DNA of 22,531 nucleotides from the NCBI GenBank assembly GCA_009776345.1, contig WRLS01000011.1, positions 1 through 22,531 on the forward strand, written 5' to 3'. Numbering within the stretch: position 1 is the stretch's first letter; each line of letters begins with the position of its first letter. The DNA comes from Oscillospiraceae bacterium. GTDB lineage: Bacteria; Bacillota; Clostridia; Oscillospirales; Ruminococcaceae. The notes below the pieces were generated by a model. That model saw only the letters and a program-made list of their open reading frames with translations. It was not told the DNA's origin and did no database searches. Both the position numbers and the translations under genes were made by a program. This document shows, in pieces, positions 1-5,712 of the stretch.

Positions 1-354
1 TTTATCGGCATCCTTGCAAAGCTCCCTGCGGCGCTCTTCCGTAGGCTGCGGGAATACCATGCGGATTACGTTGCCGTCGTTGTTTGGGTTTATGCCTATT
101 TCGGATTTTTGGATCGCCCTTTCAATCCCGCGCAGGATGCTCTTGTCGTAGGGCTGGATCATCAGGATCCGCGCCTCTGCCACGGAAACGGACGCGATTT
201 GCTGAATAGGCGTAGGCGTGCCGTAATAATCCACCATGACCTTGTCCAGCACCGCAGGGTTCGCCCTGCCCGCACGTATCCCCGCCAGCTCGCTTTGCAG
301 CGCGGCGATTGTCTTGCCCATCTTTTCCTCGACTAATTTTACTTCGGGTTCCAT
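1..354 (-). CDS. frr: Ribosome recycling factor, N-terminal part (cut by window edge)
   Basis: RRF works with EF-G in the cytoplasm to split post-termination ribosomes. The visible part is the first 118 residues, about two thirds of the usual ~185; the C-terminus lies beyond the left edge. It begins MEPEVKLVEEKMGKTIAALQ and contains the family hallmarks IRAGRANPAVLDKV, YYGTPTPIQQIASVSV, IQPYDKS and the segment GINPNNDGNVIRMVFPQPTE with its ERR continuation. The ATG at 354-352 directly follows the pyrH stop codon, and AAGGAGG (about 362-368) lies in the 3' end of pyrH at good spacing, so the two genes are probably translationally linked. pyrH-frr is a standard bacterial gene pair. Identity is secure. 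Confidence 0.97.
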   Translation of the reverse strand, partial: MEPEVKLVEEKMGKTIAALQSELAGIRAGRANPAVLDKVMVDYYGTPTPIQQIASVSVAEARILMIQPYDKSILRGIERAIQKSEIGINPNNDGNVIRMVFPQPTEERRRELCKDADK

Positions 355-1065
355 TTACAAATCCTCCTTAACGATTGTTCCGATGCGCTCACCTTTTACG
401 GCACGCACGATATTCATTGGGTCACTTAGGTTGAACACGAGAATCGGGAGATTGTTGTCGCGGCAAAGTGACGCCGCCGCCGCGTCCATTACCTTTAGGC
501 CATCGGCGAGTATCTGCGTGTAGGATACCTGCCCAAAGAGCTTTGCGCCGCTTTCCTTGGGGTCCCTGTCATAAACGCCGTCGGTGTTTGTGGCCTTTAG
601 GAAAATATCGGCGTCTATTTCAGCGGCGCGCAGTGCCGCCGCAGTGTCCGTGGTAAAGAAAGGGTTGCCCGTACCGCACCCGAAGATGACGACGCGGTTT
701 TTTTCAAGGTGCCGGACAGCGCGGCTTCTAATATACGGCTCCGCGATCTGCTGCATCGCAATCGCGGTCTGCACTCTCACATCCACGCCCAGGGCCTCCA
801 GCGCGTCCGCCAGCGCCAGCGAGTTCATGGCGGTCGCCAGCATACCGATATGGTCGGCGCGCGTGCGGTCCATGTCGCCGCTCGAACGCCCCCGCCAGAA
901 GTTCCCGCCGCCTACCACGATGCCGGTTTGTACGCCAAGCTCCGTGCAGTGCTTGATGCTCTCGCAGATTTTAAGCACGAAATCATAATCCAAGCCTGTT
1001 TTTTTGGCGCCCGCAAGGGCTTCGCCGCTAAGCTTGAGCAGGACACGCTTGTATGCCGGTGACAT
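355..1065 (-). CDS. pyrH: UMP kinase
   Basis: UMP kinase phosphorylates UMP to UDP in cytosolic pyrimidine synthesis; the bacterial enzyme is a hexamer of the amino-acid-kinase fold. Visible motifs are RVLLKLSGEALAG near the N-terminus, GIVVGGGNFWRG, DHIGMLATAMNSLALADALE, VVIFGCGTGNPFFTTDTAAA and LKATNTDGVYDRDPK, all typical. I place the start at the ATG at 1065-1063 (MSPAYKRVLLKLSG, 236 aa). A TTG two codons upstream, at 1071, also opens the frame but touches the GGGAGG Shine-Dalgarno; the ATG is spaced about 7 bases from it. frr follows immediately. The usual upstream partners rpsB and tsf are absent; the upstream neighbour is a divergent deacetylase gene. Confidence 0.97.
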   Translation of the reverse strand: MSPAYKRVLLKLSGEALAGAKKTGLDYDFVLKICESIKHCTELGVQTGIVVGGGNFWRGRSSGDMDRTRADHIGMLATAMNSLALADALEALGVDVRVQTAIAMQQIAEPYIRSRAVRHLEKNRVVIFGCGTGNPFFTTDTAAALRAAEIDADIFLKATNTDGVYDRDPKESGAKLFGQVSYTQILADGLKVMDAAAASLCRDNNLPILVFNLSDPMNIVRAVKGERIGTIVKEDL

Positions 1066-1113
1066 CCGCAACCCTCCCGCAGCTAAAATATAAAATTATA
1101 TCGTATTGGTACT

Positions 1114-1142
1114 ATTTTACATGATCTTGTGTGCAATGTCAA
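1114..1142 (-). promoter_or_regulatory. Sigma-A promoter of pyrH-frr
   Basis: On the minus strand there is a perfect -35 TTGACA (1142-1137), a 17-base spacer and a -10 TAAAAT (1119-1114). This lies about 50 bases upstream of the pyrH start. It explains how pyrH-frr is transcribed without an upstream rpsB-tsf operon. Confidence 0.75.
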
Positions 1143-1193
1143 AGGGGGGGCGCGCTTTGTTTACAATATTTTGACAATTGGGCAATTAGCATT

Positions 1194-1221
1194 TGACTTT
1201 ATTTTACCGCGGGGATATACT
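1194..1221 (+). promoter_or_regulatory. Sigma-A promoter of the deacetylase-ispD-ispF unit
   Basis: TTGACT (1194-1199) and TATACT (1216-1221) are separated by 16 bases on the plus strand, about 70 bases upstream of the deacetylase start and divergent from the pyrH promoter. Both hexamers are close to consensus. Confidence 0.65.
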
Positions 1222-1290
1222 TTTAGATGAGGCTTGTTACATAATTAAGCCGCGCCCCCTCATATATTTATGGGTAGAGGGGGGATCGCG

Positions 1291-2061
1291 TTGCGGTATG
1301 GTGTGTACAGGCTCAAAAAATGGGCAGCCTTGGCTGTTTGTATCGCCTTATTTTTTATTATATCTGTGGCTGTCAATACGGCAGGGGCGGTACCCGCGGC
1401 GTCACAGGCAGGGCGGCAGATCCCGATATACTCCGTTGAAACGCAGGAGATGAAGGTTTCGCTGGGTTTCAACTGTGCCTGGGACAATGCCGATATCCCC
1501 GAATTGATCGCCATTTTAGAGGAACACGGCGTGAAGGCGACATTTTTCATCTCAGGCGGCTGGTGCGAAAAGTATCCGGAATCCGTGAGGGCGCTAAGCG
1601 GCGCGGGGCATGAGATAGGGAGCCACTCGAACACACACGCCGACCTTGCGAAGCTTGGCAAAAAGGCAATAATCGAGGAGATTGTACTTTGCAACGAAAA
1701 AATCAAAGCGGCGACAGGCGCGTCCCCCACGCTATTCCGTATGCCGTCAGGCTCTTATAACAAGCTTGTCATCGAAACCCTGCGGGAACAGGGCATGATA
1801 CCGATACAGTGGGATATCGACACTGTGGACTACAAAGACCCGCCCCCCGAGGAAATGCGCGCGAATATAAGAAAGAACCTGCGCAAAGGCTCAATCATCC
1901 TGCTGCACAGCGGCGCGAAAAATACGCCTGCCGCGCTTCCGGGCATACTCGCGGATATAAAAGCAGCAGGATATACAGCGGTGCCGGTGTCACAGCTGAT
2001 TTTAGATGAACCGTACAGGCTGGACCACGAAGGCCGCCAGCACAGCATTGCAACCCGCTAA
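1291..2061 (+). CDS. PdaB-like polysaccharide deacetylase homologue with altered catalytic motif
   Basis: A NodB-fold protein of 256 aa, probably membrane-anchored or secreted: a basic N-terminus (RLKK) precedes a hydrophobic segment of about 22 residues. Family motifs are present: HSNTH (metal-binding H-x3-H), FRMPSGSYN (R-x-P), QWDIDTVDYKD and ILLHSG. In motif 1, where PdaB-type proteins have SFDAAW and other members TFDD, this protein reads GFNCAWDN, so the catalytic Asp is Asn61 (codon 1471-1473). Deacetylase activity is therefore doubtful. The family acts on peptidoglycan or spore cortex sugars. I chose the TTG at 1291 because GAGGGGGG lies 6 bases upstream; the in-frame ATG at 1270 lacks an SD. 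ispD follows after 15 bases, suggesting co-transcription. Confidence 0.85.
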   Translation: MRYGVYRLKKWAALAVCIALFFIISVAVNTAGAVPAASQAGRQIPIYSVETQEMKVSLGFNCAWDNADIPELIAILEEHGVKATFFISGGWCEKYPESVRALSGAGHEIGSHSNTHADLAKLGKKAIIEEIVLCNEKIKAATGASPTLFRMPSGSYNKLVIETLREQGMIPIQWDIDTVDYKDPPPEEMRANIRKNLRKGSIILLHSGAKNTPAALPGILADIKAAGYTAVPVSQLILDEPYRLDHEGRQHSIATR

Positions 2062-2076
2062 GAAACAGGTGAATAA

Positions 2077-2832
2077 ATGTTTGGCTTAAAGAAAAAAAAA
2101 GAACAGCCCTTTGTCAGTGCGGTAATCGCGGCGGCAGGGGAGAGTACCCGAATGGACGGTATCGACAAACAGCTTGCCATGCTGATTGACGGTATGCCGG
2201 TTATCGCACACAGCATCCTGCAATTTCAAAACTGCCCCGGCATCTCCGAGATTATCGTGGTATGCCGCGCGGCGGACATCGCCGAATATTACCGCATTGT
2301 GCAGGATTTCGGGTTGGACAAGGTTGTAAGCGTAGTAGCCGGGGGAAAAGAAAGGCAGGATTCGGTTTCCTTGGGGATCGAAGCCTGTAGCCCCAACGCG
2401 GCGTATTACGCGATCCACGACGGCGCAAGGCCGCTGGTTACACCGGAGCTTATCGGGCAGTGCATAACAGACGCGATCGAACATGGGGCGGCGGCGCTCG
2501 GTGTGGAAGTAAAGGACACGGTAAAAACAGAAAAAGGCGGGTTTATCGCAGCTACGCTTGAGCGTTCATCGCTTAGGCTGATCCAAACGCCGCAGATTTT
2601 TGACGCCGCGCTGTACAGGCGCGCATTGGCGCAAGCAAAAAGCCACGGGCGCGTTTACACCGACGACTGCCGGCTTGTCGAACAAACAGGCGGAAAGGTG
2701 TTTATAACGCGGGGCAGCTTTGATAATATCAAGATAACAACACCGGGGGATATTATTCACGCCAACGCAATTTTGACTTACCGGGGCGGCATTGATATTT
2801 TCGGACAAGCCGAAGCAGGGGGATATTTATGA
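2077..2832 (+). CDS. ispD: 2-C-methyl-D-erythritol 4-phosphate cytidylyltransferase
   Basis: IspD couples MEP with CTP to give CDP-ME, the third step of the non-mevalonate isoprenoid pathway in the cytosol. The 251-aa product shows the nucleotide-binding motif AAAGESTRM followed by DKQ, then GGKERQDSVSLG, the active-site segment HDGARPLV, VKDTVK, and IQTPQIF with YTDDCRLVE after it. A short Lys-rich leader (MFGLKKKKEQ) precedes the fold. The start is ATG with AGGTG 5 bases upstream. The stop overlaps the ispF start by 4 bases (ATGA), a strong sign of coupled translation. IspD and IspF act at the two ends of the CDP-ME stage and are commonly adjacent or fused. Confidence 0.97.
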   Translation: MFGLKKKKEQPFVSAVIAAAGESTRMDGIDKQLAMLIDGMPVIAHSILQFQNCPGISEIIVVCRAADIAEYYRIVQDFGLDKVVSVVAGGKERQDSVSLGIEACSPNAAYYAIHDGARPLVTPELIGQCITDAIEHGAAALGVEVKDTVKTEKGGFIAATLERSSLRLIQTPQIFDAALYRRALAQAKSHGRVYTDDCRLVEQTGGKVFITRGSFDNIKITTPGDIIHANAILTYRGGIDIFGQAEAGGYL

Positions 2833-3305
2833 GGATTGGGCATGGCTACGACGCGCACAGGCTCACAGAAGGCAGGCGGCTGGTATTGGGCGGCGTGGAA
2901 ATACCGTTCGGGAAGGGCCTGCTCGGCAACTCCGACGCGGATGTACTGGCACACGCCGTAATGGACAGCCTTCTCGGGGCGCTGGCGCTCGGGGATATCG
3001 GGGGTTATTTCCCGGACAATAACACAGACTACAAAGGCGCGGACAGCATGGTTTTACTGCGCCGCTGTTACGGTATGGTGCGGGAAAAAGGCTACAGGCT
3101 GTGTAACCTTGACGCAACGGTTATCGCGCAAAGCCCTAAGCTCGCGCCGTATATCCCGCAGATGCGCGCAAACCTCGCCGCGGCGCTGGATACACAGATA
3201 AGCGCAATCAGCGTAAAGGCTACAACGGAAGAGGGCATGGGGTTTACAGGGGCAGGGGAGGGGATATGCGCCCATTGTGTTTGCCTGTTGATTTGTGCGG
3301 ATTAA
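2829..3305 (+). CDS. ispF: 2-C-methyl-D-erythritol 2,4-cyclodiphosphate synthase
   Basis: IspF cyclises CDP-ME 2-phosphate to MEcPP with release of CMP in the MEP pathway; it is a homotrimeric zinc enzyme. The 158-aa protein matches the family length. It begins MRIGHGYDAHRL, supplying the metal ligands Asp8 and His10, and continues with GGVEIPF, LLGNSDADVLAHAVMDSLLG (with the third ligand His42), LGDIGGYFPD and KATTEEGMGFTGAGEGI. The ATG overlaps the ispD stop. Its stop overlaps the convergent isomerase-like gene by 4 bases, so there is no room for a terminator between the two transcripts. Confidence 0.97.
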   Translation: MRIGHGYDAHRLTEGRRLVLGGVEIPFGKGLLGNSDADVLAHAVMDSLLGALALGDIGGYFPDNNTDYKGADSMVLLRRCYGMVREKGYRLCNLDATVIAQSPKLAPYIPQMRANLAAALDTQISAISVKATTEEGMGFTGAGEGICAHCVCLLICAD

Positions 3306-4102
3306 AAACCTGCGGTCAATAACGCATATGCCCCCGCAAGGTTCTCCTCAAAGCTTTTGTCCGCGCGCAGGTTTGCCTCCACGCTGACTGTACCGTTGTA
3401 CCCGCATTTTTTCAGCATATCGAAGAACGGGCGGACAGCTTCTTCATCGCCCGGCATGGGGTAAAGCCGTGAACCAGGCAGCGCAATATGCGTGTGCAAA
3501 AGTACATTCCTGCCTTCGTAAACCTGCGCGATTTCATCTGTAGAATGGCCGATATGATAATAATCGAAAACAAGCCCGCAGTTTGTGCGATCAATTTTCC
3601 GCACGGCGCTTACAGCTTCGCCGACCGTGGTCAGCAAATTTGTTTCCTTTGGGCTGAGATGCTCTAATGCGATTTTTATCCCATATTCACCGGCGGTTTC
3701 TGCCGCGAGTTTTGCGGCGGCGCAGAATTGGCAAAAGGCTTCATCGCGCGGAAATCCGTCAGGGACACGGCGCGAGCCGCCCGAACCCAGCACCAAAATC
3801 TCCGCGCCGATAGAAGCGAGCTTCGGCATAACAGAAGATAAATAGCCGCCGATTTCCGCCATGTCCGCTTCCGCGCCGACGATTTTCATTGTGCCGGGGA
3901 AAAGCACATTCGCGCATTTGCAAGCAATGCCGTGACGGCCAAGCGCAGACCGAACAGCCGCAATTTCGGCTTCGCTTGCGGAAGAAAGCGCCGCCGCGTT
4001 TGTTTCGACATATGTAAAGCCAGTAGACTTTACAGCCGCAAGCTTGTCCAATTCACCGGCGCGCAAAGCTTCCGCTAAATTAAGGCAAATACCGTATTGC
4101 AT
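3302..4102 (-). CDS. Sugar phosphate isomerase/epimerase-like TIM-barrel protein
   Basis: A 266-aa protein of the xylose-isomerase-like TIM-barrel (AP endonuclease 2) superfamily. Members are metal-dependent sugar isomerases, epimerases or dehydratases. Candidate metal ligands sit at the expected places: Glu147 in ALEHLS, Asp180 and His183 in VFDYYH, His203/His205 in LLHTHIA and Glu242 in VSVEA. The substrate cannot be read from the sequence. The gene starts 17 bases after the GNAT gene, with a GGCGGGCGG-type SD, so the two probably share a transcript. No sugar-uptake gene lies nearby to suggest a pathway. Confidence 0.85.
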   Translation of the reverse strand: MQYGICLNLAEALRAGELDKLAAVKSTGFTYVETNAAALSSASEAEIAAVRSALGRHGIACKCANVLFPGTMKIVGAEADMAEIGGYLSSVMPKLASIGAEILVLGSGGSRRVPDGFPRDEAFCQFCAAAKLAAETAGEYGIKIALEHLSPKETNLLTTVGEAVSAVRKIDRTNCGLVFDYYHIGHSTDEIAQVYEGRNVLLHTHIALPGSRLYPMPGDEEAVRPFFDMLKKCGYNGTVSVEANLRADKSFEENLAGAYALLTAGF

Positions 4103-4119
4103 AACGCCGCCCGCCTTCC

Positions 4120-4554
4120 CTACAAATTTTTCCCCATGTTAATATGCGGGCAATGCTCGTCCATATATTGCCCGCCGAAAGCCGCATAGCCCAGCTTTTC
4201 GTAAAACTGCTTCGCCTGCATCTGCGAGCCTAAAACCGTGCGGGTGCCGCCCAGCGATTTCGCACATTCCTCCAGCTTTGCCATAAGCTTTATGCCAATG
4301 CCGCGGCCGCGGTATTTTTTAAGCACCGCGACCCTTCCGATATGATAGGTCTGCTTGTCCGAATTTTCGGGGAAAACGCGCCCCGTGGCGACAGGCTTCG
4401 CCCCGTCGAACATAACGATATGGTATGCAGACGGGTCTGTATCGTCGATTTCGATCTCAGCCGAAAATCCCTGCTCGTTGACAAAAACCGCCGTGCGGAC
4501 AGCATAGGCGTCCGTCAGGTCGGAACCCGGGGGATAAAGCTTTGTAGCCGGCAT
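4120..4554 (-). CDS. GNAT-family N-acetyltransferase
   Basis: A 144-aa single-domain GNAT protein. Motif A is plain: IGRVAVLKKYRGRGIGIKLM contains the R-x-x-G-x-G acetyl-CoA pyrophosphate loop, and QFYEKLGYAAFG is the usual motif B. The N-terminal part (AVRTAVFVNEQGFSAEIEID) resembles the ElaA/YjcF-type subgroup, in which VFV-EQ is common. The acceptor is unknown; such enzymes acetylate small amines or proteins. A promoter lies just upstream, and the isomerase-like gene follows at 17 bases. Confidence 0.88.
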   Translation of the reverse strand: MPATKLYPPGSDLTDAYAVRTAVFVNEQGFSAEIEIDDTDPSAYHIVMFDGAKPVATGRVFPENSDKQTYHIGRVAVLKKYRGRGIGIKLMAKLEECAKSLGGTRTVLGSQMQAKQFYEKLGYAAFGGQYMDEHCPHINMGKNL

Positions 4555-4604
4555 AATTTTTCCGCCTTTTCACAGCGTTTTCATCGTCCCTGTCATAATA
4601 TAGT

Positions 4605-4633
4605 ATCATATCAGATTTTTCCTGTTAAATCAA
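4605..4633 (-). promoter_or_regulatory. Probable sigma-A promoter of the GNAT-isomerase pair
   Basis: TTGATT (4633-4628) and TATGAT (4610-4605) are 17 bases apart on the minus strand, about 50 bases before the GNAT start. The -35 lies in the last codons of the preceding bofA gene. Confidence 0.5.
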
Positions 4634-4879
4634 ATATAAAATAAGCATCGCCAAAACTCCCGGTATGCCAAGCACGCCGGAAACAGCCAAGGTCAGCGGC
4701 GTTACCGCCACCGGGACTGTAACCCACAGCCCCAAAAGCCATATTACCCCCAAAGCCCCAATACCGCCGAAAGCGGTATATAAAGCACAGCGCAGCAGCT
4801 TTCCGAGCCTTGCGTACAGGCTGAAAAGGATTACGCCCGATAAAATCACAGACAGCCAGATCCACGCCGATGCGGTCAT
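4625..4879 (-). CDS. bofA: BofA-like pro-sigma-K processing inhibitor family protein
   Basis: A small (84 aa) hydrophobic protein. It has two or three membrane segments and the family's C-terminal signature of a Gly-rich hydrophobic stretch ending GVLGIPGVLAMLI. In Bacillus, BofA sits in the outer forespore membrane with SpoIVFA and inhibits the SpoIVFB protease, timing sigma-K activation. Clostridial homologues are common and their role is less clear. I chose the ATG at 4879 (MTASAWIWLSVIL); a GTG four codons upstream overlaps the AAGGGG SD. It is divergent from rnpB. Identification rests on length, topology and the IPG motif, not on an alignment. Confidence 0.75.
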   Translation of the reverse strand: MTASAWIWLSVILSGVILFSLYARLGKLLRCALYTAFGGIGALGVIWLLGLWVTVPVAVTPLTLAVSGVLGIPGVLAMLILYLI

Positions 4880-4938
4880 GATTATAATCACCCCTTTTAT
4901 AGAAAATTATAGGCTTGTACCATAATATATATGAAAAC

Positions 4939-4966
4939 GCGGGCGGTTAAATTCCCGCTTTTATTA
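4939..4966 (+). other. Small hairpin between bofA and rnpB
   Basis: GCGGG (4939-4943) pairs with CCCGC (4954-4958) around a 10-base loop and is followed by TTTTATTA. The shape is that of a weak Rho-independent terminator on the plus strand, but no plus-strand gene ends here. It could insulate rnpB from read-through or be chance. Confidence 0.25.
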
Positions 4967-4978
4967 TCGCTGGAAATA

Positions 4979-4987
4979 TGCTATAAT
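4979..4987 (+). promoter_or_regulatory. Extended -10 promoter of rnpB
   Basis: TGCTATAAT (4979-4987) is a perfect extended -10 element. It lies about 6 bases before the inferred 5' end of RNase P RNA at 4993, as expected for a transcription start. No good -35 is seen. Confidence 0.7.
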
Positions 4988-4992
4988 TACTC

Positions 4993-5327
4993 TGCGACTA
5001 AAATGGGCAACGGCACGGGGAATTTTTCCCGTGAGGAAAGTCCGGGCACCACAGGACAAGGATAGCTGCTAACGGCAGCCGGAGGCGACTCCAGGGCTAG
5101 TGCAACAGAAAATTACCGCCGTTATTACGGTAAGGATGAAAAGGCGAGGTAAAAGCTCACCGGGGGGCGGGAGACCGCCCTGCCGTTTAAACCCTATCCG
5201 GTGCAACACCGACAGAAGCGACAATGCGGTCCGCTATGCTTCGACGGGTGGCTTGACGTTTTGCGGCGACGCAAAGCGCAGACAGATCGTTGCCCGCGAC
5301 AGAACCCGGCTTATAGTTTTAGTCGCA
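4993..5327 (+). ncRNA. rnpB: RNase P RNA (bacterial, looks type A)
   Basis: This is the catalytic RNA that removes 5' leaders from tRNA precursors. Universal core sequences are present: GAGGAAAGTCCGGGC (5033-5047), AGTGCAACAGAAA (5099-5111) and ACAGAACCCGGCTTATAG (5299-5316). The ends are set by stem P1, where TGCGACTAAAAT (4993-5004) pairs with GTTTTAGTCGCA (5316-5327) with only one G-U pair. The length, about 335 nt, is on the short side. The GATGAAAAGGCGAGGTAAAAGCTCACCG stretch, in two parts near 5134-5161, resembles the type A P7-P10 region, not the Bacillus type B form; this typing is tentative. Open reading frames inside it are spurious. Confidence 0.95.
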
Positions 5328-5331
5328 GCAA

Positions 5332-5368
5332 ACCGCCCCCATCCAAAATAATTTTGGATGGGGGCGGT
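5332..5368. terminator. 37-bp perfect palindrome after rnpB, likely terminator
   Basis: Two perfect 18-base arms (5332-5349 and 5351-5368) surround a single A. It begins 4 bases after the rnpB P1 stem, so it most likely ends the rnpB transcript. There is no classical U-tract after it (GTTGTAGG follows), so it may instead be a repeat element or RNA-processing hairpin. Confidence 0.5.
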
Positions 5369-5370
5369 GT

Positions 5371-5501
5371 TGTAGGGGGCGCACACCTGGGCGCCCCGAA
5401 TTTACCGAACAACAAAAATATTGCATCGTAGGGGCGGCAACCTGCCGCCCGCATTTACCAAAACACCCGCAATTCGTAGGGGCGACCCTTGCGGTCGCCC
5501 G
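5371..5501. repeat. Three GTAGGGG hairpin repeats
   Basis: Three units begin GTAGGGG at 5372, 5428 and 5476. Each forms a hairpin whose arms differ from unit to unit but stay self-complementary: GGGCGC/GCGCCC, GGGCGGC/GCCGCCC and GGGCGACC/GGTCGCCC. Units 1 and 2 are followed by the related tails AATTTACC and CATTTACC; units 2 and 3 share an AAAACACCCG tail. Spacing is 56 and 48 bases. The matching changes in both arms suggest selection for structure. They resemble intergenic REP-like hairpins; no transposase lies nearby. Confidence 0.75.
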
Positions 5502-5507
5502 AAGGGC

Positions 5508-5684
5508 AAAACACCCGTCACGAAACCGAATTTATTCGGTTTCGCGCCACCCTCTTTAAAAAAGAGGGTACGTCCTACGGTTGCTTTGTGATTTTTATGC
5601 GAAAGAATAAATCTTGTTGTAGCTTTACCCTCTTTTTTAAAGAGGGTGGATTCAAAGCGGTTACGCTTTGAAGACGGGTGTTTT
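5508..5684. mobile_element. MITE-like nested inverted-repeat element
   Basis: A 177-bp element bounded by 12-bp perfect inverted repeats, AAAACACCCGTC (5508-5519) and GACGGGTGTTTT (5673-5684). Inside, a 24-bp sequence at 5547-5570 recurs as an exact reverse complement at 5626-5649; each copy is itself a 9-bp-arm hairpin (ACCCTCTTT/AAAGAGGGT). Two further hairpins flank these: 10-bp arms at 5521-5544 and 9-bp arms at 5651-5672. The interior (5571-5625) has no credible gene; the 60-residue frame across it is chance. The structure fits a non-autonomous transposable element or a multi-hairpin terminator block between rnpB and the glycosyltransferase gene. Confidence 0.6.
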
Positions 5685-5712
5685 GGTGTTCTGTTATACG
5701 CAGGGGGCGCAT

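Noticed and set aside
5100..5431. Small open frames inside and after rnpB
   Set aside because: They overlap conserved RNase P RNA core sequences; no SD or protein-like composition.
5371..5520. CRISPR array
   Set aside because: Only three units, variable hairpin arms, uneven spacing (56 and 48) and no cas genes.
5489..5671. 60-codon open frame in the repeat element
   Set aside because: It runs through hairpin arms and inverted copies, so it follows from the repeat sequence.
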